Shown: positions 1-9,496, counted from the first letter of the stretch. The stretch is 64,000 nt of DNA from Allopontixanthobacter confluentis (GCF_009827615.1 NZ_WTYU01000001.1:1447001-1511000); one strand, 5' to 3'. Made by a program: numbers and translations. The notes: a model not told the origin generated them from the sequence alone.

Positions 1-3
1 CAT
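1..3 (-). CDS. rplC: Probable start codon of the next ribosomal gene (rplC), cut by window edge
   Basis: Only the first codon would be inside the window. An ATG on the minus strand occupies bases 3-1 and is preceded by a strong Shine-Dalgarno, GAGGAG, seven bases upstream. In bacterial S10 operons rpsJ is followed by rplC (ribosomal protein L3), so that is the expected gene here. The identity is inferred from gene order, since no protein sequence is visible. Confidence 0.4.
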
Positions 4-23
4 GACCAATCTCCTCAACAGAG

Positions 24-46
24 GCCCCCGGACCCATTCCGGGGGC
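24..46 (-). terminator. GC-rich hairpin between rpsJ and the next gene
   Basis: A perfect 9-bp stem, GCCCCCGGA against TCCGGGGGC with a 5-base loop, lies about 20 bases before the ATG at position 3. A second imperfect hairpin sits at about 174-205. There is no clear T-run, so these could be attenuator or ribosomal-protein feedback structures rather than a terminator. The rest of 4-235 shows no gene. Confidence 0.4.
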
Positions 47-235
47 TTGTCAGCCCAGATTGTAGTGCGTCACCCCGTCCGGGCTGAAATGCCTCCGCCC
101 GACCAGGATGGTGGGAAAAAGCGAGACGGAGGACGCTTGCCCGGCCATTGGCCGGAGGTATCCTGCTTGCCCCTGATGAAAGGCGATAAGGCCTTTTCAT
201 CAAGCCCCCGCCGAAGCGAGGGTATTCTTACCAGC

Positions 236-547
236 TTACGCCAGCTTGATTTCCACGTTCACGCCAGCTGCGAGATCGAGCTTCATCAGCGCGTCTACCG
301 TCTGGGCGTTGGGCTGAACAATGTCGAGCAGCCGCTTGAACGTGCGAACCTCGAACTGCTCCCGCGACTTCTTGTCGATGTGCGGGCCGCGGTTCACGGT
401 GAATTTCTCAATATGCGTCGGCAACGGAATGGGGCCACGAATAAGTGCGCCGGTGCGGCGCGCTGTTTCCGCAATTTCGCCAGTTGCCTGGTCGAGAACG
501 CGGTGATCAAACGCCTTGAGGCGAATACGAATATTCTGAGCTTCCAT
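236..547 (-). CDS. rpsJ: 30S ribosomal protein S10
   Basis: Small-subunit head protein, also the NusE antitermination factor. The 103-residue product has the family length and the conserved N-terminal core [14 protein letters not shown], the GPIPLPT segment and the [20 protein letters not shown] stretch that faces 16S rRNA. I chose the ATG at 547; the reading frame stays open to a TTG at 553, but the ATG gives the usual S10 N-terminus. It lies downstream of tuf on the same strand with a 183-base gap that contains a terminator-like hairpin, so it may have its own promoter as well as read-through from tuf. Confidence 0.97.
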   Translation of the reverse strand: MEAQNIRIRLKAFDHRVLDQATGEIAETARRTGALIRGPIPLPTHIEKFTVNRGPHIDKKSREQFEVRTFKRLLDIVQPNAQTVDALMKLDLAAGVNVEIKLA

Positions 548-677
548 TTCCAACTACCGATGCGAAAGAGCCAAGAGATGCCCGACTAAGGGAGAGCATC
601 CCCATAAAACAAGAGACCGCCCCGCCTCACCAAACCTTCTTGCGAAGTGCATGGGAAGGGGCGGCCCCCAAAACTGG

Positions 678-718
678 ACCGGCCGAATCGCCCGAATGAA
701 TCGGGTTACCCGGCCGGT
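678..718 (-). terminator. Hairpin downstream of tuf
   Basis: Outer arms ACCGGCCG (678-685) and CGGCCGGT (711-718) pair, and an inner stem CCCGA/TCGGG (691-705) stacks inside. On the minus strand it falls just after the tuf stop and is followed by a short AGTTTT run. It probably ends or attenuates transcription from the str operon before rpsJ. Confidence 0.5.
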
Positions 719-730
719 GCAGAGCCTATA

Positions 731-1921
731 TTACTTCGTGATCTTGCTGACAACCCCAGAACCGACGGTCCGGCCACCTTCACGAATTGCGAAACGAAGA
801 CCTTCGTCCATGGCAATAGGTGCGATGAGCTTGACACCGATGGTTACGTTGTCGCCTGGCATAACCATTTCCGTGCCTTCAGGAAGGACAACTTCACCGG
901 TTACGTCAGTCGTACGGAAGTAGAACTGCGGACGGTAGTTCGCAAAGAACGGCGTGTGACGGCCACCCTCGTCCTTGGACAGGACGTATACTTCGGCACT
1001 GAAGTCAGTGTGCGGATTAACCGAACCTGGCTTTGCAAGAACCTGGCCACGTTCAACAGCTTCACGAGCCACACCACGGATCAGGGCGCCAACGTTGTCA
1101 CCAGCTTCACCGCGATCAAGCAGCTTGCGGAACATTTCAACGCCGGTAACCGTCGTCTTGGTGGTGTCCTTGATGCCGACGATTTCGCATTCGTCGCCAA
1201 CATTCACGATGCCGGTTTCGATACGGCCGGTAACAACAGTACCACGACCCGAAATCGAGAACACGTCTTCAATTGGCATCAGGAATGGCTTGTCAACCGG
1301 ACGGTCAGGCTGCGGGATATGCTGATCGACAGCTTCCATCAGCGCGATGATCGATTCCTTGCCGATGTTGTCATCACGGCCTTCAAGAGCAGCCAGAGCC
1401 GAACCCTTGACGATAGGAATGTTATCACCGTCGAAATCATAGCTCGAAAGCAGTTCACGAACTTCCAGTTCAACGAGTTCGAGGATTTCCTCGTCGTCCA
1501 CCTGGTCAACCTTGTTCATGTAAACAACCAGTGCAGGCACGCCAACCTGGCGAGCAAGCAGGATGTGCTCACGGGTCTGCGGCATCGGGCCGTCAGCTGC
1601 GTTCACAACCAGGATCGCGCCGTCCATCTGAGCAGCACCGGTGATCATGTTCTTCACATAGTCAGCGTGGCCTGGGCAGTCGACGTGTGCATAGTGACGT
1701 GCAGCGGTTTCATATTCGACGTGTGCAGTCGAAATGGTGATCCCACGCTCGCGCTCTTCAGGAGCCTTGTCGATGTTGGCAAAGTCAACGGCTGCGCCGC
1801 CGTGAATTTCTGCCATCACTTTTGTAATTGCGGCAGTCAGCGTGGTCTTGCCGTGGTCAACGTGACCGATGGTGCCGATGTTGCAATGCGGCTTGTTCCG
1901 CTCAAACTTAGCTTTCGCCAT
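731..1921 (-). CDS. tuf: Elongation factor Tu
   Basis: GTPase that delivers aminoacyl-tRNA to the ribosome. The 396-residue protein has the full set of G motifs: GHVDHGKT at residues 19-26, the switch I RGITIS segment with its conserved Thr near 62, DCPGH at 81-85 and NKVD at 136-139, followed by the two beta-barrel domains. Length and sequence match the family throughout. It lies 91 bases downstream of fusA on the same strand, the normal str-operon order. No second tuf copy is in the window. Confidence 0.99.
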   Translation of the reverse strand: MAKAKFERNKPHCNIGTIGHVDHGKTTLTAAITKVMAEIHGGAAVDFANIDKAPEERERGITISTAHVEYETAARHYAHVDCPGHADYVKNMITGAAQMDGAILVVNAADGPMPQTREHILLARQVGVPALVVYMNKVDQVDDEEILELVELEVRELLSSYDFDGDNIPIVKGSALAALEGRDDNIGKESIIALMEAVDQHIPQPDRPVDKPFLMPIEDVFSISGRGTVVTGRIETGIVNVGDECEIVGIKDTTKTTVTGVEMFRKLLDRGEAGDNVGALIRGVAREAVERGQVLAKPGSVNPHTDFSAEVYVLSKDEGGRHTPFFANYRPQFYFRTTDVTGEVVLPEGTEMVMPGDNVTIGVKLIAPIAMDEGLRFAIREGGRTVGSGVVSKITK

Positions 1922-2012
1922 TGTCTATAACCTCTATTCGTATGGACTAAATGATTGCGGGAAAATGCGGCACCCGCTGAATCAGGCGCCGCCCCTAAAC
2001 GTAAGCTGGCCC

Positions 2013-4106
2013 TTAGGCAAGCTTCTCCTTGACTTCGAGTGCCACACTCGCCGGCACTTCTTCGTAATGCGAGAATTGCATCGAGTAGTTTGCCCGGCCC
2101 TGGCTGAACGAACGCAGTTCATTCACATAACCGAACATATTGGCCAGCGGCACCATGGCTTCGACAGCCTGGGCGTTGCCGCGGGTGTCTGTGCCCTGGA
2201 TCTGACCACGACGAGAGTTGAGATCGCCGATTACATCCCCAAGATAATCCTCAGGTGTAATGACTTCAACCTTCATCACTGGCTCGAGCAGCTTGATGCC
2301 GGACCGATCGGCCGCTTCGCGCATCGCACCACGACCGCAGATTTCGAACGCCACGGTGGACGAATCGACATCATGGTAAGCACCGTCAGTCAGGTGGACA
2401 GTGAAGTCGATGATCGGGAAGCCGATCAAATAGCCACTTTCTGCCTGTTCACGAATGCCTTTTTCAAGCGCGGGGATATATTCCTTGGGAATATTACCGC
2501 CCTTGATGCTGTCTTCGAACACGATGCCCTGCCCACGTTCACCAGGAGTGAAGGTGGCCTTTGCCCGTGCGAACTGGCCGGTACCGCCCGACTGTTTCTT
2601 ATGCGTGTAATCCACGTCGATGGTACGGCCGAGCGATTCGCGATACGCAACCTGCGGCGCGCCAACATTGGCCTCGACCTTGAATTCACGCTTCATGCGA
2701 TCAACCAGAATGTCGAGGTGAAGCTCGCCCATGCCCTTGATGATCGTCTGACCGGATTCATGGTCAGTCGTCACGCGGAACGAAGGATCTTCGGCAGCCA
2801 GACGATTAAGCGCAACGCCCATCTTTTCCTGGTCAGCCTTGGTCTTGGGTTCCACCGACAATTCGATAACCGGCTCTGGGAATTCCATCCGTTCAAGAAT
2901 GATCGGGTGGGCCATGTCGCACAGAGTATCGCCCGTGGTGGTATCCTTCATGCCTGCCAGCGCCACAATGTCGCCCGCAAACGCTTCTTCGATGTCTTCA
3001 CGGTTGTTGGAATGCATCAGCAGCATACGGCCGATCTTTTCCTTCTTGTCCTTTACCGAGTTCAGGACCTGGCCCTTGACCAGCTTGCCCGAATAGATGC
3101 GGGTGAAGGTGAGCGAGCCTACGAACGGATCGTTCATGATCTTGAACGCAAGTGCACTGAACGGTGCATCGTCGCTCGATGGACGCTCGGCTTCTTCGTC
3201 GCTGTCAGGCAGAACGCCCTTGATGGCAGGAACGTCGATTGGCGAAGGCATATAGTCAACAACCGCATCGAGCAAAGGCTGGACGCCCTTGTTCTTGAAC
3301 GCCGAACCACACAGAACTGGCACGAATGCCTGATCCAGCGTGCCCTTGCGAATCAGACGCTTCAGCGTTGCGGCGTCAGGGATGTTGCCTTCAAGATAGG
3401 CTTCCATCACTTCGTCATCGTTTTCGACGACCGTTTCGATCATCTTTTCACGATAATCGGCAGCCTTGTCAGCCATGTCTTCAGGAATGTCGACATAGTT
3501 GAAGTTGGCACCCAGAGCTTCGTCTTCCCAGACGATGCCGCGGTTGTTGACGAGGTCGACAACGCCCTTCAGGCCGCCTTCGATACCGATCGGGAGATAC
3601 AGCACGAGAGGCTTGGCACCGAGACGATCGATGATGCTCTGCACGCAGTAATAGAAATCCGCGCCGGTGCGATCCAGCTTGTTGATGAAGCACATCCGCG
3701 GAACTTTGTACTTGTCAGCCTGACGCCATACGGTTTCAGACTGCGGTTCCACGCCGGCAACGCCGTCAAACACGGCAACCGCGCCGTCGAGCACGCGAAG
3801 CGAACGTTCGACTTCGATGGTGAAGTCAACGTGGCCCGGGGTGTCGATGATGTTGATCCGGTGCTTCGGGCCTTCGCCGTCTTCAGCAGCCCAGAAGGTG
3901 GTGGTTGCAGCGGAGGTGATCGTGATGCCACGTTCCTGTTCCTGCTCCATCCAGTCCATCGTCGCCGCGCCATCATGCACTTCGCCGATTTTGTAGGACT
4001 TGCCGGTGTAATAGAGGATCCGCTCCGTTGTCGTGGTCTTACCGGCGTCAATATGCGCCATGATGCCAATGTTGCGGTAGCGTTCCAGCGGATATTCGCG
4101 GGCCAT
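2013..4106 (-). CDS. fusA: Elongation factor G
   Basis: Translocase GTPase of the ribosome. The 697-residue product begins [20 protein letters not shown] and carries the P-loop [15 protein letters not shown], the [15 protein letters not shown] switch II motif and NKLDR, followed by domains II-V with the conserved C-terminal [15 protein letters not shown] stretch. Length is typical for the short, true EF-G rather than the EF-G2 paralogue. It lies between rpsG (166-base gap with a large hairpin) and tuf on the minus strand. Confidence 0.99.
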   Translation of the reverse strand: MAREYPLERYRNIGIMAHIDAGKTTTTERILYYTGKSYKIGEVHDGAATMDWMEQEQERGITITSAATTTFWAAEDGEGPKHRINIIDTPGHVDFTIEVERSLRVLDGAVAVFDGVAGVEPQSETVWRQADKYKVPRMCFINKLDRTGADFYYCVQSIIDRLGAKPLVLYLPIGIEGGLKGVVDLVNNRGIVWEDEALGANFNYVDIPEDMADKAADYREKMIETVVENDDEVMEAYLEGNIPDAATLKRLIRKGTLDQAFVPVLCGSAFKNKGVQPLLDAVVDYMPSPIDVPAIKGVLPDSDEEAERPSSDDAPFSALAFKIMNDPFVGSLTFTRIYSGKLVKGQVLNSVKDKKEKIGRMLLMHSNNREDIEEAFAGDIVALAGMKDTTTGDTLCDMAHPIILERMEFPEPVIELSVEPKTKADQEKMGVALNRLAAEDPSFRVTTDHESGQTIIKGMGELHLDILVDRMKREFKVEANVGAPQVAYRESLGRTIDVDYTHKKQSGGTGQFARAKATFTPGERGQGIVFEDSIKGGNIPKEYIPALEKGIREQAESGYLIGFPIIDFTVHLTDGAYHDVDSSTVAFEICGRGAMREAADRSGIKLLEPVMKVEVITPEDYLGDVIGDLNSRRGQIQGTDTRGNAQAVEAMVPLANMFGYVNELRSFSQGRANYSMQFSHYEEVPASVALEVKEKLA

Positions 4107-4204
4107 GGAAAATTCCTGTGGTGTGATAGGGGGGAGCCGCCCGATGCGACCCGGTCCTGTTTCCAGGCCCCGATATGGTTACGATTGTGACCAGGTAAAG
4201 ACAT

Positions 4205-4253
4205 CCCTGGCATGGCGGCCTTTCTTTCGAAAGAAACCCGCCCGATGCCAGGG
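4205..4253 (-). other. Long hairpin in the rpsG-fusA spacer
   Basis: Nested perfect arms are visible: CCCTGGCAT (4205-4213) with ATGCCAGGG (4245-4253), GGCGG (4214-4218) with CCGCC (4238-4242), and the 16-base palindrome TTTCTTTCGAAAGAAA (4221-4236) at the tip. There is no U-run after it on the minus strand, so it is more likely an RNA regulatory or processing structure than a simple terminator. In the E. coli str mRNA the S7 autoregulatory site lies between rpsL and rpsG; here the strong structure lies after rpsG. Confidence 0.55.
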
Positions 4254-4272
4254 GCGCCTTATCTGATCGCGC

Positions 4273-4743
4273 TTACCAGCGGTAGTGGCTGAAGGCGCGG
4301 TTGGCGTCGGCCATACGGTGCGCGTCTTCACGCTTCTTCACCGCATTGCCACGATTGTTGGCCGCATCCATCAGTTCGCCCGACAGGCGTGCACTCATGG
4401 TGGTTTCAGGACGACCGCGAGCCGACGAGATCAGCCAGCGGATTGCCAGCGCCTGCGCACGCTCGGGGCGAACCTCGACCGGCACCTGGTAGGTGGCACC
4501 ACCAACGCGGCGGCTGCGGACTTCGACCTGAGGCTTGATGTTGTTGAGCGCATCATGGAACATCTGGATCGGATCGACCTTGGCTTTGGCCTCAACCGTG
4601 GCGAGCGCACCGTACACAATGCTTTCGGCCGTGGATTTCTTGCCGTCATACATGAGGTTGTTCATGAATTTCGACAGGATCTGATCACCAAACTTGGGAT
4701 CGGGAAGAATGACCCGCTTTTCGGGACGACGACGACGTGACAT
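4273..4743 (-). CDS. rpsG: 30S ribosomal protein S7
   Basis: Assembly-initiating protein of the 30S head that binds the 3' major domain of 16S rRNA. The product is 156 residues, the short bacterial form, starting [20 protein letters not shown] and ending with the AFSHYRW tail. The conserved block [19 protein letters not shown] is intact. It is 74 bases downstream of rpsL and co-directional, so it is almost certainly in the same transcript. Confidence 0.99.
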   Translation of the reverse strand: MSRRRRPEKRVILPDPKFGDQILSKFMNNLMYDGKKSTAESIVYGALATVEAKAKVDPIQMFHDALNNIKPQVEVRSRRVGGATYQVPVEVRPERAQALAIRWLISSARGRPETTMSARLSGELMDAANNRGNAVKKREDAHRMADANRAFSHYRW

Positions 4744-4817
4744 CGGATGAATTCCTTCTTGTCAGGCGGCGCGCGTAAAACTCGCGGCGCACGCCAAAAA
4801 ACCTAGCCCCTACAGGC

Positions 4818-5189
4818 TTACTTGGGACGCTTCGCGCCGTATTTCGAACGGCTCTTCCGGCGATCCTTGACACCCTGTGTATCGAGCACACCGCGCAGCA
4901 CGTGGTAACGCACACCGGGAAGGTCGCGCACACGGCCGCCACGGATCAGGACAACGGAGTGTTCCTGAAGGTTGTGGCCTTCACCGGGGATGTAGGAGAT
5001 GACTTCGCGCTGGTTGGTCAGGCGGACCTTGGCAACCTTGCGCAATGCCGAGTTCGGCTTTTTCGGGGTCGTGGTATAAACACGGGTGCAAACGCCGCGC
5101 TTCTGCGGGTTTTCTTCCATTGCAGGGACCTTGGATTTGGCCTTCTGCGGAACGCGGCCCTTGCGGACCAACTGATTGATTGTAGGCAT
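4818..5189 (-). CDS. rpsL: 30S ribosomal protein S12
   Basis: Decoding-centre protein that sets translational accuracy and streptomycin response. I start it at the ATG at 5189 ([15 protein letters not shown]), giving 123 residues, although the frame stays open upstream to about 5417. The [13 protein letters not shown] loop keeps the wild-type Lys43 (E. coli numbering with Met). At position 88, where E. coli has Lys in GGRVKDLPG, this protein has Arg (GGRVRDLPG). It is the first gene of the str cluster on the minus strand. Confidence 0.98.
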   Translation of the reverse strand: MPTINQLVRKGRVPQKAKSKVPAMEENPQKRGVCTRVYTTTPKKPNSALRKVAKVRLTNQREVISYIPGEGHNLQEHSVVLIRGGRVRDLPGVRYHVLRGVLDTQGVKDRRKSRSKYGAKRPK

Positions 5190-5532
5190 GAAGTACTCTT
5201 CACCTGTTCGGTGGCACGAGGCCTGAGTGAAGCGTGATGTCCCGCGCGAGCCACGGCGAAAAACCCCATAGGGGTTGCCACCAGGCACCAGCACGAGCCG
5301 AAAACGCTCCACCCGGACCATGGGCCGGGTTACTTTGACGGATACCGCAAGACCGGTTGGATCGGGCCTTAACCCTCGCCTGCCGAGCAATAGAAAAAGA
5401 CCCTGGCAATTCACCAAGGCCCCTCACGATATCACCGCCAATGTTCAGCTCTATCTGACCGGCACCTGCAAAAGCGGGCATCGGATGAGGCGCCTTTACG
5501 TAGATTCGATCTTTTGGTCAAGCAAAAGCGGT
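5190..5532. other. rpsL leader region, no gene seen
   Basis: This 343-base stretch separates rpsL from the end of the PilZ gene. It contains GC-rich short inverted repeats, such as CCCGGACCATGGGCCGGG near 5313, and AT-rich patches near 5390-5410 on the minus strand that could hold the str promoter. I cannot assign a -35/-10 pair with confidence. Open frames here do not resemble genes. Confidence 0.4.
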
Positions 5533-5907
5533 TTACGCCTGCGCTCCGCGCTTGGCCGCGTAGTTCGCATCCTGCTGGTTCTGTTCGTGCTGGTCCAGTT
5601 CCTGGGCATCAGCTCCGCGCTCGTCCATATTGTCGATGATATGCGCCATGACAGAGGGATGGAGGGGGTCGGCAAATTCGATCCCCACACTGGCCCCGTC
5701 AATCCACACCACATGCGCGTCAATTGGCCCGATGGAACCGATTTTCAAGGTGAGCGTCGCGCCTTCTTCGAGGCGGCCCCACAGCCCGCGAAACTGGCAG
5801 CCATATTCGGAAAGGTTGAAGAGCTGGACCGCAGTGGCGCTGCCCCTGCCCCGGCGATATTTGCCCCATATCTGGATGTCGTAACGTATCTCGCGCCGCA
5901 AATCCAA
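5533..5907 (-). CDS. PilZ domain protein
   Basis: Single PilZ domain, a cyclic-di-GMP-binding fold that usually controls motility, surface polysaccharide or biofilm genes after translation. Visible signatures are the N-terminal arginine pair before an acidic/hydrophobic strand (LRREIRYD), NLSEYGCQFRG in place of the usual N-x-S-x-x-G, and VVWIDGASVGIEFADPL at the last strands. I chose a TTG at 5907 because a GGGGGT Shine-Dalgarno precedes it; a GTG at 5967 is the alternative and has no obvious ribosome site. The C-terminus is Gln/Asp-rich and probably disordered. The target is unknown. Confidence 0.7.
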   Translation of the reverse strand: MDLRREIRYDIQIWGKYRRGRGSATAVQLFNLSEYGCQFRGLWGRLEEGATLTLKIGSIGPIDAHVVWIDGASVGIEFADPLHPSVMAHIIDNMDERGADAQELDQHEQNQQDANYAAKRGAQA

Positions 5908-6056
5908 AGAACCAACCCCCGTTAAGACCCATCCCTGACACTCGTCCGTGCACAGCCCACACCGCACATGATCGAGATTAGGAACCGCAACCTTAACTTA
6001 AAGCAAGCATAGAAAATTGGACAAAATGGACACGCAGCATTTGGCAGGCAATGCAA

Positions 6057-6647
6057 TTAGCCTTTTCTTGCATGCCAGTCTGAAGGCAGCAGCCCCCAGA
6101 TCAGACTGTCCCGCGGCCCGATATGGGTCACCATGTTTTCGCGCAACCTGCCTTCGAGTACGAAGCCGAGCCGCCGGGCCACTGCGTTCGATGCGTCATT
6201 GTCAGGATCGATATCGGCGAAAAGCCGCCGGCGGCCTTCCGCATTGAACAAATGGTCGATCAGACCGGTCAACGCTTCTGTCACAATACCCTGACGCTGC
6301 CTGCCGATGACGGTCAGATAGGCAATCTCGGTCACGCCGTCGCCCCTGTCCATGGCAGCGAGGCGGGCAAGGACCGGGCCAGAAACCTGGCCGGAAACCT
6401 TGCCGGAAACCTTGCCGAAAACCTGATCGCCATGGCCTGCCACAACGGCCCAGCTGCGCCCTTCGTCCCAGCCGCTTTCGGGCACCAGCCACTCCGCCAA
6501 TTCCGCTTGCGAACCGAAAACATCCCGGCTCCACCATTTCATGGCTGCCTGGTCGGAAAAGCTGGGAAACAGATCCGCCGCATCGGAACGCAACAGTTCG
6601 CGTAACGTGAAACGCGCAGTTTCTATCGTGGGCGTTGCGGACGGCAT
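6057..6647 (-). CDS. GNAT-family N-acetyltransferase (RimJ/RimL-like)
   Basis: Acetyl-CoA-dependent acetyltransferase of the protein N-terminal or ribosomal-protein acetylating type. It begins with the typical ETARFTLRELLRSDAADLF segment and has the acetyl-CoA loop IGRQRQGIVTEALTGLIDHLF and the C-terminal NDASNAVARRLGFVLEGRLREN. Length is 196 residues. Between the first two strands there is an unusual run of four-residue repeats (KVSG/QVSG/PVL) encoded by a 12-bp tandem repeat. The gene starts 7 bases after the stop of the upstream LysR gene, so the two are probably cotranscribed. The substrate is unknown. Confidence 0.85.
   Translation of the reverse strand: MPSATPTIETARFTLRELLRSDAADLFPSFSDQAAMKWWSRDVFGSQAELAEWLVPESGWDEGRSWAVVAGHGDQVFGKVSGKVSGQVSGPVLARLAAMDRGDGVTEIAYLTVIGRQRQGIVTEALTGLIDHLFNAEGRRRLFADIDPDNDASNAVARRLGFVLEGRLRENMVTHIGPRDSLIWGLLPSDWHARKG
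6381..6428 (-). repeat. 12-bp tandem repeat, four units, inside the acetyltransferase
   Basis: Four consecutive 12-base units of the form GGAAACCTTGCC occur on the plus strand; two are exact and two diverge. Each unit adds four codons, so copy number can change without breaking the frame. It encodes the KVSG repeats in the acetyltransferase. Confidence 0.85.
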
Positions 6648-6654
6648 GCGACGT

Positions 6655-7446
6655 TCAATCGCCTGCCAGGAACGATGCCAACGCCTTCACCTTTTTCTGC
6701 CGCCACTGCGGCAGGGGCGCGACCATCCAATATGCGCGGCGGCCCTCGTCCGGCCCTTCCAATGCAGTCAGACGACCGGCTTCCAGCGCTTCTTCAACCA
6801 GCAGATAGGGCAGGATCGCCTTGCCCATTCCGGCCACGGCAGAACTCAGCGCCTGCCCGGCATTGCCGACCTGAACGGTGGCATCCGCTCCTTCGGGCAG
6901 CGGCGCACCGGGCCAGTCAATCCAGTCATCAGGCGCACCGGGCGCGGCCACGACCACGCGCCGCGCAGGGGCCAGTTCAATTCCTTCCAGATCACCCGGC
7001 CCATCCACCAGGCGGATAGCCACATCCAGATTGGCCTCGGTAAAATCGGCATTTTCATCGGCGACCAGTTGGAACCGGACGCCGGCGTTCGATTTGGCGA
7101 ATTCCGCCAGTCGGGGCGCGAGCCATTGGGCGAAAAATTCACGCGGACAGGCAATGGTGTAACGGTCGCTCGCCTGCCCTGCCTGCATGGCCTGCACGCT
7201 TTCCTCAAACCGCAGAAATCCCTCCCGCAGCGGATCGAGGCCGGCACTGCCTTCGTCGGTGAGTTCAAGCCCCTTGCTGGTGCGGCGGAACAATACCGTG
7301 CCGAGGTGGTCTTCCAGCGCGCGGATCTGCTGGCCAACTGCGGCAGGCGTCACAGCCAGTTCGTCAGCCGCCCGGGTGAAGGACAGGTGCCGCGCGGCTG
7401 CATCAAACACGCGCAGGGCATTCAAAGGTAAATGAGTCCGCTTCAT
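6655..7446 (-). CDS. LysR-family transcriptional regulator (GcvA-like)
   Basis: Ligand-responsive DNA-binding regulator. The N-terminal winged HTH begins LPLNALRVFDAAARHLSFTRAADEL, characteristic of the GcvA/AmpR branch, followed by the VTPAAVGQQIRALEDHLG recognition helix and a periplasmic-binding-like effector domain. I start at the ATG at 7446, giving 263 residues; the upstream open frame to 7482 lacks family similarity. It overlaps nothing and lies just upstream of the acetyltransferase, the likely cotranscribed partner. Effector and regulon are not readable from the sequence. Confidence 0.9.
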   Translation of the reverse strand: MKRTHLPLNALRVFDAAARHLSFTRAADELAVTPAAVGQQIRALEDHLGTVLFRRTSKGLELTDEGSAGLDPLREGFLRFEESVQAMQAGQASDRYTIACPREFFAQWLAPRLAEFAKSNAGVRFQLVADENADFTEANLDVAIRLVDGPGDLEGIELAPARRVVVAAPGAPDDWIDWPGAPLPEGADATVQVGNAGQALSSAVAGMGKAILPYLLVEEALEAGRLTALEGPDEGRRAYWMVAPLPQWRQKKVKALASFLAGD

Positions 7447-7556
7447 GCGCCTGCGTCTAATCTGACTGGTGCCCGCCTGCAACCATCACGATTGGTGCTC
7501 CTCACTGGCAGCCTGGATGAAAGGGCATTCGGCAGCACATCCGCGAAGTGGACTCG

Positions 7557-8096
7557 TCAGGCCAACGTGCCAAGGGCATCGCGAAGCTGGGCTGCCAGCG
7601 CCGCGTCTGTCAGGGTGTTGGTTGCTTCATCAAAATTTTCGCCAAAGTGGCCGACATTGACCGTGGCCCTGACATCCGCAGCAAAGAAAGGCGCGGACGC
7701 TGCGACAGCGCCGGTCACATTGGCACCCGCGCCTGGCCCCGGTGATGCGGACAGGACAATTTTGGGTTTGCCCTGATAAATTTTCTGATCGATGCGTGAT
7801 ACCCAGTCGAAGATATTTTTATAAGCCGCTGTATAATAGCCATTATGTTCGGCATAGGATACCAACAGAGCGTCAGCACCACCAATCTTGTCATAGAATT
7901 GCTGCGCCTTGGCAGGAATGCCATCAGCCATTTCCCGGTCAATTCTGTAAATCGGCATTTCATAATCATTGATGTCGATCGTTTCCACTTCGGCACCGGG
8001 CAGGATTTCGGCCTTCAGCACCTGAACGGCATGGTCAACAAGCTTGCGATTGATCGACTGGCTGCTGTTGCTGGCAGCATAGGCGAGAATTTTCAT
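7557..8096 (-). CDS. NAD(P)H-dependent FMN reductase / quinone reductase
   Basis: Flavodoxin-fold enzyme that reduces FMN or quinones with NAD(P)H. The N-terminus MKILAYAASNSSQSINRKLV is the FMN-phosphate loop. SYAEHNGYYTAAYKNIFDWVSR is the conserved segment that contacts the isoalloxazine ring, and SASPGPGAG follows. Length is 179 residues, typical of the NADPH_FMN_red family. It is divergent from a LysR gene starting 107 bases away, which suggests that regulator controls it. The physiological acceptor is not determinable. Confidence 0.9.
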   Translation of the reverse strand: MKILAYAASNSSQSINRKLVDHAVQVLKAEILPGAEVETIDINDYEMPIYRIDREMADGIPAKAQQFYDKIGGADALLVSYAEHNGYYTAAYKNIFDWVSRIDQKIYQGKPKIVLSASPGPGAGANVTGAVAASAPFFAADVRATVNVGHFGENFDEATNTLTDAALAAQLRDALGTLA

Positions 8097-8126
8097 TGTG
8101 TGTGCTCCGCTATCGGGTTTCAGCGA

Positions 8127-8156
8127 ATACTATGCCATGGCGCAAAAAATGAGTAT
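8127..8156. promoter_or_regulatory. Candidate LysR site between the divergent reductase and regulator genes
   Basis: The intergenic region holds an inverted repeat ATACT (8127-8131) and AGTAT (8152-8156) around an AT-rich centre, in the 107 bases between the two divergent start codons. LysR proteins commonly bind interrupted dyads in this position. This is a weak motif call. Confidence 0.25.
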
Positions 8157-8203
8157 AGAGCGCCAGATGCACAGGGAACGCGCATTTTTGCAGCAAGAGA
8201 GCC

Positions 8204-9085
8204 ATGCTTCACTGGAATGAAATCCGCACCGCGGCGACCGTTGCGAAGCTGGGCACGGTGACAGCCGCAGCCGAGGCGCTGAATGTCCATCGCGCGACGA
8301 TCACGCGCCACATCGATACGCTGGAAGGCATGCTGGGGGCCAAGCTGTTCCAGCGGAACCGGCGCGGTTTCATCACCACCGATCTGGGCCTGCGTCTGTT
8401 ACAGATTGCAGAGGCAAGTGACGAACAGTTCGAACAGTTGCATCGCCATGCCAAAAGCCAGTCAGCCATTATCGAAGGTGATTTCATCATCACTTCCATC
8501 GCGCAGATGGCAGAGCATATTTTTCCGGTGATTGCCGAATTCAGCCGCCGGCACCCGCGTATCAGAACCCAGTTTCTGGCCACGCAGGATCTGGCAAAAC
8601 TCGAATATGGGGAAGCGCACATTGCCCTTCGTGTGGGAAAAAAGCCGCAGGACCCGGACAATATCGTGCGGCCCGCGGGCAAGATGGAAATGGGGCTTTA
8701 TGCTTCGCCATCCTATCGTGACCGCTTTGGCCTGCCCACATGCATCGAAGATTTCGGCCACCACCGTTTCATTGCCAGCAACGCTGCCGATCCGCGCGCT
8801 CCGTTTCTGCACTGGCTGGCGGCCAATGTGCCTGCAGCCAGTATCATCATGACCAGTAACGACATACCCGCGCTGTCAGAAGCAGTCCTGTGCGGAATTG
8901 GCATTGGCTTTGTGCCAAAAATGGCAGCATTGCGCCATGCAGGGCTGATTGAAGTGCTGCCGCATCTGCCCGCATGGGACGTCGATATCTGGCTGGTCAG
9001 TCATGTGGATATCAACCGCACACCCAAGGTGCGCGCGTTTCTGGACCTGATGGCAGAACCTGCATCAGGCTGGCCGTTTCGCTGA
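8204..9085 (+). CDS. LysR-family transcriptional regulator
   Basis: DNA-binding regulator of 293 residues. The N-terminal HTH reads MHWNEIRTAATVAKLGTVTAAAEALNVHRATITRHIDTLE, followed by the usual linker helix and a substrate-binding effector domain with the IGIGFVPKMAAL segment. Its divergent arrangement with the FMN reductase at 7557-8096 is the classical LysR layout and suggests it activates that gene in response to a redox or quinone-like signal, an inference only. The downstream apaG is convergent. Confidence 0.92.
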   Translation: MLHWNEIRTAATVAKLGTVTAAAEALNVHRATITRHIDTLEGMLGAKLFQRNRRGFITTDLGLRLLQIAEASDEQFEQLHRHAKSQSAIIEGDFIITSIAQMAEHIFPVIAEFSRRHPRIRTQFLATQDLAKLEYGEAHIALRVGKKPQDPDNIVRPAGKMEMGLYASPSYRDRFGLPTCIEDFGHHRFIASNAADPRAPFLHWLAANVPAASIIMTSNDIPALSEAVLCGIGIGFVPKMAALRHAGLIEVLPHLPAWDVDIWLVSHVDINRTPKVRAFLDLMAEPASGWPFR

Positions 9086-9097
9086 ATAGCTGCGCGG

Positions 9098-9496
9098 TCA
9101 GCTGGTGGTGGCAGGCGCTGCCAGCGGGAAATAGGGAATGGCAGCTTCCACTGGCGTGCCATCGTCCTTTTCGAAAATGAAGAACCCTTCCATCGACCCC
9201 TGCGGCGTGGTGAGCGGGCAGCCGGACACATAATCATGTGTGCCGCCGGGCTGCAAAGTGGGGGTTTCGCCAACCACCCCTTCCCCTTCGACAAGGTTCA
9301 CCATGCCGCGCCCGTCCGTTATCCGCCAATGGCGGGACTTGAGGCGGACAGTCTCGTCAGAACCGTTCTCCAGCCGGATGTGATAGACCCAGAACCATTT
9401 ACCCGCCTCGGGATGCGATTGTTCCGGCAAAAAACTGACCGCAACGCGGACCGTAATGCCGTGCGTAATCGCGGTATGCTGAAACAGTTCTTTCAT
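9098..9496 (-). CDS. apaG: ApaG protein
   Basis: Small single-domain fibronectin-III-like protein (DUF525), historically linked to Co2+/Mg2+ efflux and diadenosine tetraphosphate metabolism; the biochemical role is unsettled. The 132-residue product has the family core: VAVSFLPEQSHPEAGKWFWVYHIRLEN, LKSRHWRITDGRG, VVGETPTLQPGG and GSMEGFFIFE. It is convergent with the LysR gene, with a gap of 12 bases, and there is no obvious partner. Confidence 0.93.
   Translation of the reverse strand: MKELFQHTAITHGITVRVAVSFLPEQSHPEAGKWFWVYHIRLENGSDETVRLKSRHWRITDGRGMVNLVEGEGVVGETPTLQPGGTHDYVSGCPLTTPQGSMEGFFIFEKDDGTPVEAAIPYFPLAAPATTS

Noticed and set aside
1869-4190. 773-codon open frame on the plus strand across fusA
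   Set aside because: It is antisense to EF-G over its entire length and shows no independent protein features; high GC coding strands commonly leave the opposite strand open.
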